Source: Pempheris klunzingeri (taxonomy: Eukaryota > Chordata > Actinopteri > Acropomatiformes > Pempheridae). Taken from it: a stretch of 64,000 bases of DNA. The notes under the pieces are model-generated. The model was not told the origin of the DNA, searched no databases, and saw nothing but the letters and a program-made list of their open reading frames with translations. Each line of letters opens with the position of its first letter. The first letter of the stretch is position 1. The stretch lies in contig NC_092022.1 in assembly GCF_042242105.1 (NCBI RefSeq), positions 25,821,501 through 25,885,500 of the forward strand, read 5' to 3'. Positions 53,113 through 63,900 of this stretch are shown in pieces. The translations under genes and the position numbers were made by a program.

Positions 53113-54580
53113 TCAGTGGCAACAATCATTTGCATAACAGGAAAATGTTTTCTCAGGGATTTGACGGCAGCCACAGACGAACACCGAGCCTCCAGTGACG
53201 GATGCTGAGTCGCCTCAGGGCAGTGATCTATCCACCACACAACTAACGCTTCATTCTGCACAACCGGTGTTTTTACACACTTTAAAATGTTTGGCATGAA
53301 TATCGCTGACATCATTCAGACTTACAGGAGTGAAAAGAGGAGATATAACAAAAGGCAGCTGCACATGGGGCTAAGTGCTCAGATCAGCATGCTAACATGC
53401 TAACATAATAATGCTAAGCAGGTGTAATGTTGGTCCGCAGCACAGAACATAGAAGTTTTGCAGGAACGTCTATAAAACTGTGAGACGCCTCCTCTGTTTT
53501 ATCTGTTTTCTTTCTGCTCCAGTCTGCTCTTCTCTTCTCTACCGGCCGAAGCCACGTGACTGTCAGGGGTCTTTCTGTGAACCTTCAGTGGAAAATACAA
53601 CCAGTAAAGAGAGCTTCAGCATTAGAATACATTTCTTTACTTGTTGCCACTAATTCATGTTTACTAGCTATAACAGAGAACCGTAAAGTAATAATCGGTA
53701 CACAAGCCGCTGACGATCACATCAACAAGCGCTTGAGCAACACTTCCAACGGCAACTCGGCGCCAGCGTAGCTCGGCCACGCGAGGCCGCCATGTAGCTT
53801 TGCCCCTCGAAGGGTAAACACAGCACGAGGATGTGGAGATCATGGAGAAACGAGCTTCTCCGATTCTTTTTACTTTCCTTGGTAGCTGGTCCTGGTGCGT
53901 CCATAGCAACCACCATAGCAACAACAGACTTCAAACACTGCAAAGAACCTTCGTAATATCTGATAAAGATCATCACTGTTCACTGAACAGAGATCATAAA
54001 AACTAAACGTTAGAAATGTTGTAAAAATGCATTTTTATGCCAAAACTATCTTGAAATATTGGATTTTTCACTGAGAATAAAAGGAATATCCGCCATGTTT
54101 TTTGGGCTCATGCAAAGAGATGTGACAGATGCGCTGGAGGAAAAGTCAGGGGATCCCCAACGTCAGAGGGATTCTTCCTCTGAGGACAACGAACGTCTGA
54201 ACCTTCGTCTTCGTGGCATTTCATCAAAGAGTTGTTGAGATATTTCAGTCTGGATCAAAGGTTGATGTTTCCGTCCCTGGAGACAGAAAGCAGAACAAGG
54301 TGTAAAAGCATAAAATCTGTTCAAACATTCAAATCACTCGGTTGTCGTTTGCATCAAACCCGTACGGTCATACCTTCGATGGAGGAAGTATTCAAATCCT
54401 CTACTGCAAACAATCCTGTCAGTCAGAAAGAGGGACTGTAGTTCTGTTTGAAATATGATGTTTATAATACTTGTGGTGTGTGAGGACAAAGAGCCCAGGC
54501 CACGTCACGGCTCGCACACGTGTGTGTAGACGTGCATGTGAGGCAGTTCATTTCCACGGCGGTGATTTATGGCAGCGCAG
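53113..54580. other. Spacer between the lectin gene and its partial paralogue
   Basis: I looked for leader or last lectin exons here and found none. No other gene is supported. Confidence 0.5.
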
Positions 54581-54584
54581 TCTG

Positions 54585-54785
54585 TCTCCTGCTGTGGTTC
54601 TCTGGTTCCTGTGGATCCTGGTCCTGCTGCTGTGGTTCTCTGGTTCCTGTGGATCCTGGTCCTGGTTCCCCTGCTGTGGTTCTCTGGCTCCTGTGGATCC
54701 TGGTCCTGGTTCTCCTGCTGTGGTTCTCTGGTTCCTGTGGATCCTGGTCCTGGTTCTCCTGCTGTGGTTCTCTGGCTTCATGAAT
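54585..54785. repeat. Tandem array of a ~44-bp module
   Basis: About four copies of a unit containing GGTTCCTGTGGATCCTGGTC, CTGGTTCTCCTGCTGTGG and TTCTCT. The array ends in CTTCATGAATCACTGCTGCG / GATCGTCGGCC, shared with the array at 55.4-55.75 kb. Confidence 0.9.
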
Positions 54786-54904
54786 CACTGCTGCGGATCG
54801 TCGGCCCCTTTTTACTGATGTTAGTCGTGTTATTATCATTCATGTATTAACTATTGTCATGTCTGCAACCTTACTGCTCTTGTTAGTCATATTCCTTTTG
54901 TCTG

Positions 54905-55020
54905 TGATATAGTTCAACGGGAGTTCTTCCTGTTCAAGGGGAGTTCTTCCTGTTCAACGGGAGTTCTTCCTGTTCAACGGGAGTTCTTCCCGTTAAAGGG
55001 GAGTTCTTCCTGCCACTGTG
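54905..55020. repeat. GGGAGTTCTTCC tandem repeat
   Basis: Five ~21-bp units (GGGAGTTCTTCCTGTTCAA and variants), part of the common fish repeat whose body carries AAAGGGGAGTTTTTCC. A related stretch with an inverted copy occurs at about 55880-55955. Confidence 0.75.
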
Positions 55021-55404
55021 TCCTAACATAATATCTGATGTTTGCTTGTTTGATTCTTGAATCCTTCATGTTGAAGTCCTGAATCTTTTGGTCTCTGAAT
55101 TAAAGAGTTTGGTCTGAGCTGCTCTTTATGGAAACAGTCTGAGAGAACATTGGGTTCTGGGGGCAGACACCCTCTCTACATTTAAGAGTAGACTAAAAAC
55201 CTTCCTTTTTGATAAGGCACATATTTAAGGGCTGGATCAGGCCTTAGACCAGCCCCTAGTTATGCTGCTATAGGCTCAAACTGCCGGGGACTCCCATGAT
55301 GCACTGGGCTCCTCTATCCTCCTCTTCCTCTCCATCATTACGTCTCATGTCCGCTTATGTCTGCTACTAACTTGGTATCTTCCCCGGAGCCTTTCTGTGC
55401 TTTT

Positions 55405-55760
55405 CTCATCCCTCTGGTTCCTGTGGATCCTGGTCCTGGTCCTGCTGCTGTGGTTCTCTGGTTCCTGTGGATCCTGGTCCTGGTTCTCCTGCTGTGGTTC
55501 TCTGGTTCCTGTGGATCCTGGTCCTGGTTCTCCTGCTGTGGTTCTCTGGTTCCTGTGGATTCTGGTCCTGGTCCTGCTGCTGTGGTTCTCTGGTTCCTGT
55601 GGATCCTGGTCCTGGTCCTGGTTCTCCTGCTGTGTTTCTCTGGTTCCTGTGGATCCTGGTTCTCCTGCTGTGGTTCTGTGGTTCCTGTGGATCCTGGTCC
55701 TGGTCCTGCTGCTGTGGTTCTCCGCTTCATGAATCACTGCTGCGGATCGTCGGCCACTCG
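55405..55760. repeat. Second array of the ~44-bp module
   Basis: About seven to eight copies of the same module as at 54.6 kb, with the same flanking GAATCACTGCTGCGGATCGT edge, so one larger unit has been duplicated. Both frames stay open through the array by chance. Confidence 0.9.
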
Positions 55761-55849
55761 TCATGTTTTTCAATAATATCATATTGCTAATGCTAACTTT
55801 TAGCATTTAGCATCCAACCTCCACCCAACACGGACCCTGACAGAAGCCG

Positions 55850-55955
55850 CCCACATTGAGCCTGGGTCTGTTCCAGGTTTCTTCCTGTTAAAGGGGAGTT
55901 TTTCCCCTTAAAAGGGAGTTCTTCCCGTTAAGGGGGAAGAACTCCCCTTTAACTC
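55850..55955 (+). mobile_element. Percomorph interspersed-repeat body fragment
   Basis: Contains GTCTGTTCCAGGTTTCTTCC, TGTTAAAGGGGAGTTTTTCC and an inverted GGAAGAACTCCCCTTTAA. It belongs to the same repeat family as the copy at 18.3-18.8 kb. Confidence 0.5.
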
Positions 55956-56404
55956 TTACATCCTGCATTCTGTCTCACATCTTCCTCACGTGTGTTTGCG
56001 CTTTTATAGCTACATTTATTCCACTTTTTACTGTAGTCTGGATGAATACTTGATTCTGATTGGCTGCAGGATGTCCCTTAACATGTGACCATGGACACCT
56101 ACTAAGCCACCTACCGAGCCAAAGGGTTCAGTGAGCTGAGTGGACTAGAAATATCTCCCATTGGCAGTGTGAAGTAGTGAACAGTGTTTCTGGTGCAGAA
56201 GAACCTAATGGGATGGTATTGATTGTTACGGGTATTAGAAAAACACTACCAGGGAAATGGACTTACGGCTTGTGAAAAACTTGAAAAGGTTTTGATTGAA
56301 AAGAATTAACCAGATCTTTTGTTTAGTGACCGTGGTATTAGCAGGAGGCAGCATCCCTCACGTTACTCATTTTCTTGTTTGCGTGTAAGATCAGAAATAT
56401 TTAC

Positions 56405-57051
56405 CTTCTTCAAGATGTCCTCTGTCACCGCAGGGTCATTCAGATCCAGAGATGAGCTTTTCTTCAGCCTCACATTTATCACTTTCTGTGAAACAGGCCC
56501 GTCTTTGAAAAACAAACAAGCTTCATCACTTAACAAATCTCTGGTTGGTCGGTAAGTGGCATTCTGCTGAATTTTAACAGTTTGAGTAATAAAAAACAAA
56601 AACATGGTGGTTGCATCCTTAAAGGAGGCTGTTTTAGGATGCAAGAAAATCTTCGCTTACATCAATGATCAACCTAAATCCACACTTAAAGGAAAACTCA
56701 ATGTGAACTCACCCCTGTAGCAAATGAAAGCTGTCTTCTTGTCACAGCTCCACTCCTCCCATTTTCCAGAGTTGCCAAAGTCTGCCATCACACACATCTC
56801 ATTCCCATAGTAGTTATTAGGTTCATACAGGCTCCAGTACCTAAACGAGGAGTTGCTTCCATCCGACCACTTCCAGGACTCTCTGAAGAGGCCGATCCAG
56901 ACTTCTTCTCCTGGACCTAACAGCTCCTTTACCCTCTGATTCTCTGCCATGGTTCTCACACTGGCCAGGTCTGTGTGGTGTTCTCTGCAGTAGCTCTGGG
57001 CCTCAGGCCACGACAACGAGATGTTGATGAGGACAAAAGTCACATTCGGCC
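56405..57051 (-). CDS. Partial C-type lectin paralogue, two exons (CTLD2-type and linker)
   Basis: Exons 56713-57051 and 56405-56502 join in phase 1. They correspond to exons 4 and 5 of the complete lectin gene, with the same splice phases and about 90% identical lectin-domain residues (WIGLFRESWKWSDGS, EPNNYYGNEMCVMADFGNSG). The Ca2+-site WED becomes WEE (GKWEEWSC), which may weaken sugar binding. The linker reads KKSSSLDLNDPAVTEDILKK. Intron sequence flanking the first exon (GTCGACAGTGAAG) is shared with the other gene, so the duplication is genomic and recent. No leader, CTLD1 or basic last exon was found nearby. It is either a fragment (pseudogene), a gene with very distant exons, or alternative exons of the neighbouring transcript. 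Both exons are intact. Confidence 0.7.
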
Positions 57052-57369
57052 CTGAAATCAGTCGACAGTGAAGTACCATAACATATAGTTCACAGACATG
57101 TCATTATGAATCCACTGAACTTATGAATTTGTAAAAATAAAAGCTAAAGGTGTTAACAGCTTAGTACATCTGTTTCTTAACTGCTGCTCTACATACTTAA
57201 GAAAGTCCTAAAAATCTACACTAAACTTTCCTAGCTGAGAAACTAACAGAGCTGGAGCCTCGTCTGAACTCAGAAAACACCATATCAGCCTATATCAGCT
57301 CTGCATTCCACGAGGCAGCAGCCAAATCCATCGGCCATAAGAGCCATAGTTGACAGACGTCAGCTGCCT

Positions 57370-57780
57370 TTAGAAGACTCTGGCCTTCATCCCCTCCACA
57401 AAGGTCCCCGTATACTCTGAGGTCTGTGTCACCACCATCACATCAAGTCCTTGGGGCGCTTCCACATTAGCTGCCTTCACCGCATCATGCAAATTACTTG
57501 GCGTAGACGTGCGCCTCACACTGAAATACTTGCAAAGACCAACAGCAGGGGTGTTACTGCTGCAGCTGCCGGGGCACGTGACGAGGATGCCCCCGTATGG
57601 ACGATCCCGTGAACTGCGGGAGGCTCTGGAAGGATTTTGATCAAATGCTTTGGGGTATGTAAAAGCACATCTTATTGGATCACTTTGTTTTGCATCCATG
57701 TAAACAGTTACGTTGGAAACTCTAATCTGAAAGATCAAGCAAATAGGCTTCATGACCTGCTTCCCATATTCAAGGCGAGG
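57370..57780 (-). other. Unrecognised minus-strand open frame
   Basis: Open frame of about 135 codons containing VSNVTVYMDAKQSDPIRCAF and GLDVMVVTQTSEYTGTFVEG, with stop at 57370. I do not recognise a family. A plus-strand frame at 57241-57340 (AYISSAFHEAAAKSIG) next to it hints at an old mobile element. Confidence 0.2.
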
Positions 57781-58190
57781 CAATAAAGGCACATTTCTGC
57801 AACAAGGCAATTCAAAGTGCTTTACATAAAACATTGTGACAAAGTGCAAGAAAAACACATGATAAAAGGACAATGAAAGACAATAAAAAGCACAGAGTGT
57901 CATCAGGAGGTTGGAACAGTGATACAGAGACTGGAAGAGTCACAGAAAGGAGAGGAGTGGACGTCCTTTGGCCACGTCCCAATTTATTGAGACACCGAAA
58001 ATTTTTTGTTGTGGTTTACCTACCACTGTTGGTAGATTTTCTTCAAATACATTGTTTAAGATGAAGAAATCACCAGTGCATGCTTCTACTTAAATGCCCT
58101 ACTTTCATGATATAATATCACTGTAGCATTCACTTTTTACATTTTCCATATATTTCACCTGAAAGTTGAATATCCCTAACTTTTTCTGAG

Positions 58191-58470
58191 TAGTGTATGT
58201 ATTTTGGACTGCCAGCAAAAGAGGAGGTACGTATGGAGGATGCCTACCTCTACAGAGTGATCTTGTTGGCCTGCAAGAAAACTATTACAAGAAACTGGAT
58301 GAAAAGTGACATTTTAACTGTAACACAGTGGAGAGAAATTGTGAACGAAATCTATGTGATGGAAAGGATGACTCATTATTTAAGACTGACAATGGGCAAA
58401 TTTGAGAAAAGATGGGAAAAATGGTCACACTATATAACTCAGGCATCTCCAACCAGTAGTTTTTAAGCTC
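58191..58470 (+). mobile_element. L1-like LINE ORF2 C-terminal fragment
   Basis: Plus-strand frame reads ARKxITRNWMKSD-like sequence (KKTITRNWMKSDILTVTQW), then EIYVMERMTHYLRL and FEKRWEKW. This is the characteristic C-terminus of fish L1-clade ORF2. Only the 3' end of the element remains. Confidence 0.7.
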
Positions 58471-58699
58471 TTTCTTGGTGGGTTGCCAAAAGCCTTCTCT
58501 GAGTGCACATTCGCTTAATTTGTCCCATTTTTATACAGTCTGCAAACATTAACGCAAACTCAGTAATATAGAAGAACAAAACTCTTGTAACTTTCTACAA
58601 ACTGGCTGAAAAATATCTATCTACAGGTAAACTCATCCTTGATCACATAGCTACACAGGAGTTTTCGAGACGTGGGTAGCTCATTGACGTTCTTGCTGT

Positions 58700-59214
58700 G
58701 TAAAAGTAGCTCAAGATAACGAAGGAGTGGCTTCGGGACAAGTCTGTGAATGTCCTCGAGTGGCCCAGCCAGAGCCCAGACTTGAACCCCATTGAACATC
58801 TCTGGAAAGACCTGAAAATAGCTGTGCAGCGACGCTCCCCATCTAACCTGACAGAGCTTGAGAGAATCTGCAGAGAAGAATGGGGAAAAATACCCCAAAA
58901 GCAGGTGTGCCAAGCTTGTAGCATCATACCCAAGAAGACTTGAAGCTGTAATCGCTGCCAAAGGTGCCTCAACAAAGTACTGAATAAAGGGTGTGAATAC
59001 TTATGTACATATGATATTTCAGTTTTTTATTTTTAATACATTTGCAAAAATTTCTAAAAAGCTTTTTTCACTTTGTCATTATGGGGTATTGTGTGTAGAT
59101 TGATGAGGGGAAAAAAAAGAATTTAATCCATTTTGGAATAAGGCTGTAACATAACAAAATGTGGAAAAAGTGAAGGGGTGTGAATACTTTCCGTACCCAC
59201 TGTATATTTAACAT
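58700..59214 (+). mobile_element. Tc1-like transposon, 3' half
   Basis: The transposase C-terminus [20 protein letters not shown] carries the last catalytic Glu of the DDE triad. It is followed by [20 protein letters not shown] and VIAAKGAS...KY with a frameshift. The 3' inverted repeat (AGGGGTGTGAATACTTTCCG / TACCCACTGTA) ends at 59214. The 5' half is missing, so it is immobile. Confidence 0.88.
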
Positions 59215-59467
59215 TGAACAGTCCTACAATGATGACTTTGGCTGCATGTATGTCTTATAAACACAGTTTCTCCATAGGGATAACTGACCTATAGAACATG
59301 ACACATAAAACTTCTGTAAAATAATGTGAATTTTTTGTGTCAAAGTCACCCTCAGCAGCCCAATTCTAGTTTTACATCTTCCAGGTCATGCTTTACATCT
59401 GTCTAATGAATAAAAGCAACAACTGTCTCAGAGTGGAGAAAAAACGTGGTTCAAAGCGCCAAATCGT

Positions 59468-59972
59468 AACTTAGCTAGCGATAGTAACTTAGCTAGCGAT
59501 AGCATGTAACTTAGCTAGCGATAGTAACTTAGCTAGCGATAGCATGTAACTTAGCTAGCGATAGCATGTAACTTGGCTAGCGATAGTAACTTAGCTAGCG
59601 ATAGCATGTAACTTAGCTAGCGATAGTAACTTAGCTAGCGATAGCATGTAACTTAGCTAGCGATAGTAACTTAGCTAGCGATAGCATGTAACTCAGCTAG
59701 CGATAGTAACTTAGCTAGCGATAGCATGTAACTTAGCTAGCGATAGCATGTAACTTAGCTAGCGATAGTAACTTAGCTAGCGATAGCATGTAACTTAGCT
59801 AGCGATAGCATGTAACTCAGCTAGCGATAGCATGTAACTTAGCTAGCGATAGCATGCAACTTAGCTAGCGATAGCTTTCAATTTAGCTAGCGATAGCATG
59901 TAACTTAGCTAGCGATAGCATTCAACTTAGCTAGCGATAGCACGTAACTTAGCTAGCGATAACTTTAGCCTT
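59468..59972. repeat. Minisatellite of 18/22-bp units, 24 copies
   Basis: Two unit lengths alternate: TAACTTAGCTAGCGATAG and TAACTTAGCTAGCGATAGCATG. I count 24 GCTAGC cores. Later units are more diverged (TTCAA, CACG variants). Confidence 0.95.
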
Positions 59973-60104
59973 TTAATATTTTTTATTCTATTTTTTCTAT
60001 AACTATTTGAAAATACTAAATCACGAATAGCAACTCGGTGGCTCGAGCACTTAGCAAGATTCAAAATTCGACATTCAAACATCCAGTAATTAAATAACAA
60101 GAAC

Positions 60105-60240
60105 AGCGTTACCTCACTTCGCGAACTGACTCAGCAAACCGTTACTCCAGCGGCACAGAGGGCAGAGCGGAGGGTCTCCAGAGCGGAGCTCAAAGGTGAC
60201 ACAGGTCGGAGCAGGTGTGTCTTTCTCCTCGCCAGGTGCA
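60105..60240 (-). promoter_or_regulatory. GC-rich patch with a good donor, possible non-coding first exon
   Basis: A CpG-containing stretch in otherwise AT-rich DNA. On the minus strand it ends with GAAGTGAG|GTAACG, a fair donor. It could be the first exon of an upstream lectin transcript; position is the only support. Confidence 0.2.
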
Positions 60241-61430
60241 AACACAGCGAGCTGAAGTGATGTGTTCACTGACAATAAGACAAACTAGGCTGCCTTCAAT
60301 TGTTCAAAAATAAATGGGAGATTCTCAACCATCCAGAACAGTATAAGCACCATAAGAACTCTTGGATGAAACGTTTTCAAGAGCCTAAACCACAAAGTCC
60401 AAGTTTGAACTCCCTTTGGATAATTAATTTTAGGTTGGCAAATTAAATTAAATTTACTTTATTATAAGACAAAGAAAAACACAATTGAAATGATACTGTT
60501 CTTGTTGTTAAAAGTTGTTAAAAATACTTGACTAAAAAAAAGTCTGGCGTTTACCTCCAATGATATTTAATCATGGAATCATAATGGAGGTTAAGAGAAC
60601 TGGATTTTGATCAATCAGGTATCTTTACTCCATAAATGTATTGGAACACAACCTTTACTGATGGTTTGAACTCCAGTACAGAGAACTAGCACTGTACTAA
60701 AGTCGGCCATATGAAACCCAGTGGGAATACGAGGTTAAAGACCCCCCCTGCTGATTAACAAGTAGCTGGTGACATTGGTTAGGGTCAGAGTCCTTTTTGT
60801 GATGTTTCTCTTTCTGACTCTTCGGGGCTGCTCGTGTACTCATGCACCCGCACAGAGGGAGCTGAACAGCTTGATCCTAAACCCTGGAACACTAGCGTCG
60901 GGTCATTTTCACTTTGTGGTCATTGTGTGTCTGTTTGGGGTTTTTTAAGGAATTCTTCGATAATGATTCCCTAATTTTTCAGTTAATTTAATAGAGCCTT
61001 TTTATAGAGTCCCCCCATGATACCGTAAATAAAAGAAGAGTACTTCAACTTGCCATGTATTACTGTACTTTTATTTTGATGAGGTATTTCTTTATGGGGT
61101 AATTATATAGCCAGTAAGATAAACCATTAACATGTTAACCATGTTTTTGTGAGAAAAGTTAGTGATGTTGGGTAATCAATTGTCATTCTGTCAGAAAGGC
61201 TGGTAACTAACAATAATCACATCTACTTTCTGTCATTTGTAGCTCATAATATATCAGCTGTAGTGTTTGTATCACTGGCAGCTAATATCTACTGTAGTTA
61301 GACTGATGCATTCATCACTGCGACCTAATAATGTCCAGTGTTTTTCTGTGTTGGCGCTCTGTGCCCCTGTAGTCGTGGTCATGAAGGTGAGATGACACAT
61401 CGCACATGTGGAATGATCAACAGAGTTAAG
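60241..61430. other. Intergenic stretch
   Basis: AT-rich, with no supported gene or clear element. Confidence 0.5.
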
Positions 61431-61496
<66 letters not shown>

Positions 61497-61920
61497 CAAT
61501 TTATCCTAAATTCACAGCAGCAGTTCACACATACTGGATCAAAGTATAAATATATAGAAATATAAAAAATAAAAGACATTAAAAAAGGAAAATATATATA
61601 TACAGTATATACAAAAACAGTGTAATTTGCACATGATTAGGTTATAACAATATAAAAAACTATATATATACTACTACTGGGAGCAGGCTGGGTTGTAAAG
61701 TCTGACGGCAGCAGGGAGGAAGGACCTGCGATGCCTCTCCATGACGCATCGTGGGTGACGAAGCCTGTCGCTGATGGAGCTTTCCAGGGCTCTCACAGTC
61801 TCATGTAGGGGGTGGGAGACATTGTCCATGATCGATGACGGCTTCGCCACCATCCTCCTGTCGCCCACCACCTCCACAGGATCGAGGCTGCAGCCCAGGA
61901 CACCAGTTCATTTCCCTTTG
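61431..61920 (-). mobile_element. L2-like LINE 3' end with (TATC)n tail
   Basis: Minus-strand frame 61674-61877 reads VGDRRMVAKPSSIMDNVSHP, then SDRLRHPRC and RHRRSFLPAAVRLYNPA, the C-terminus of L2-type ORF2. The AT-rich 3' UTR ends in a GATA/TATC run (61431-61495, ~16 units) that looks like the element's own tail. Confidence 0.8.
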
Positions 61921-61944
61921 AGACCCTGTTGACTGTATAACGCT

Positions 61945-62230
61945 GCGTTATATCATCCTGCTGCACCAACCACAAGCACCACCACCACCTAATGCACTTT
62001 ATTATTACTACTACCCAATCATGGACAACTGTGCAATAATCCATATCATGTTTCCATCCTGTCGTTGTTTCTTTGTAATTACTGTATTCTGTGTATATAC
62101 GTTTTTTTTCTGTTTATATTTAATTTTCTATTTCTTTAACTGTGTGCTTTATGTCTGTCCCCTTGAGCTGCAGTAACAGCAAACTTTCCCCACTGAGGGA
62201 TCAATAAAAAGTTTTTATCTCGATCTTATC
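61945..62230 (+). mobile_element. LINE 3' tail, plus orientation
   Basis: Ends ACTTTCCCCACTGAGGGATC, AATAAAAAGTTTTTATC, a fish L2/Rex-type 3' terminus. It is back-to-back with the minus-strand element at 61.4-61.9 kb. Confidence 0.6.
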
Positions 62231-62509
62231 CTTTGAGCTCAAACATATTTCTTTTAATTGAACAAACTATTTTTACTTCTTTGACTTCTTATGAATTATT
62301 ACGTTCATATCATGATACCAATGTATTTATATTCATAATCATATTTGAATCAGTCTTGAAGAAACTCTACTACATGCATACTGCATAGTGTACGTCATAG
62401 TAGTGTTATTATTGCCTATATAGGAATCTTACACATGTAAAACAGGGTGTTTGAATGGGAAGTTTTTCACCAGTGTTAGTGAATGTTAAGGAGGTTGTTT
62501 GTTCATTAA

Positions 62510-62524
62510 CCAGCAGGTGGCGCT
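62510..62524 (+). promoter_or_regulatory. CTCF-like motif
   Basis: CCAGCAGGTGGCGCT is a near-perfect CTCF core. Such sites often mark domain borders; occupancy cannot be judged from sequence. Confidence 0.4.
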
Positions 62525-63085
62525 AACCTCCACTACTTTACACTGATGGGCCTCGAACGCCTCGTTTTCATTTTAAATGAAGCACTTATGAACATTTTAA
62601 TCTGTTAAAATATTCAAACATCTAAACTGCTTTTGAAAAACATTTATACAAATTTCACTGTATTGAGGACAATAGTTTTAGTAGATGAAAATGAACACAG
62701 AATATATGTGAGAAGAAAAATACCAACCATGAGAATGATGAAATGAAGACATCTTCTGGCGAACATTACCAAAATATAACTCCTCTTTGATTTGGCTCAT
62801 TTGTTTTTAATAATTATGAATGATTATGATTATGAATTAAAAAAATGGATAAACTGACCTAAATGCAAAAGCAAAACTGTATTTGAATGGGAACATCCCT
62901 GTTTTAGAAAGTCACGGTGAGCGCTGGAAAGAAAACGTGGATAAAACATGAAAAAGAAAATCAAAAAGAAACAGATTTCATCAAATTTGTGGCTGTGGGT
63001 GAAGTCTAGTCCTCTACAAGCACTCAGCCCACATTTGAGTGATCAAATCTTGACTACTGGTGCAACTACGATAGACCAATGAATT
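62525..63085. other. Intergenic stretch
   Basis: AT-rich, with nothing recognisable. Confidence 0.5.
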
Positions 63086-63159
63086 CTAAATGTGTCGTTT
63101 GAACTGCCCACAGGCCAAAAGGTCAGTGGATGGTGGATGGTCATCGAGGGGTCACACTA

Positions 63160-63415
63160 CACCCAGCGACACCCCGACTCCCCATGGACACAAGGATCCT
63201 GCTTGTGGACTTAAGCTCATCATTGAACACCGTCATCCCAGATGTTCTGCTCTAAACTCGCCCAGCTCACTGTGCCAGCCCCTCTATTGTCAGTGGGTTA
63301 GTCTGTGCAGTGGAAGCCAAGTTCAACCTGTGAAGTGTCAACCTCCCCTCCACCCAGGACTTCTACATGTCCACAGTCAGGATACAGGCCGGATCCATCC
63401 ACAATTTCAAAGTAG
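63160..63415 (+). mobile_element. Decayed L2-like LINE fragment
   Basis: Plus-strand DNA contains LLVDLSSSLNTVIPDVLL, the remnant of reverse-transcriptase motif A (FxDFSSAFNTIIPDxL). Stops and frameshifts follow, with a motif-B-like region lost. Confidence 0.65.
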
Positions 63416-63539
63416 AATAAATACATTGTAATTACATAGTGATTATAAAATGTATATTTTCAGAAAGCTATTTAGTCCCTTTCTCAACACTATGTTTTAG
63501 TTAATGGGAAAAGTATTTGGATAGTAATGAAATTAGGCC

Positions 63540-63900
63540 AACCATGTCCCCCCTGTCATGGAAGGCTTGCTGACAGGGTGGACATTTTTGGCTAATGTTA
63601 GCATTTAATGAGCACATGGTGGACTGTGTACTGTTTAACACATATATTTAGAATTTGTGAAAGGTTTTTATATTAATTGATATTTCACTATGACAGAGTG
63701 GACATGTTTAGCTTGACAACATCTAACTACACACCTAATATGATGAAAAGTACCAAACATAAGTGTAAATACCTACTCTGCAACTAGCCACTGTTTCAGT
63801 CTCCACTGAAGAAAGACAAAATGCTGGTTGTGATCTCACTGAAAACATCAGCGGGTTTCTTAAAGGGGCATTTAACCCAAAATGACAGGGTGGACAGCAA
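63540..63900. repeat. Scattered TGACAGGGTGGACA repeats
   Basis: Direct copies occur at about 63571, 63691 (one substitution) and 63883, with an inverted copy at about 63546-63558. It is probably part of a decayed dispersed element. Confidence 0.5.

Noticed and set aside
54585-55806. Long open frames on both strands through the 44-bp arrays (up to ~150 codons)
   Set aside because: They are open only because the repeat unit lacks stops in those frames. No start context, splice sites or homology support them.
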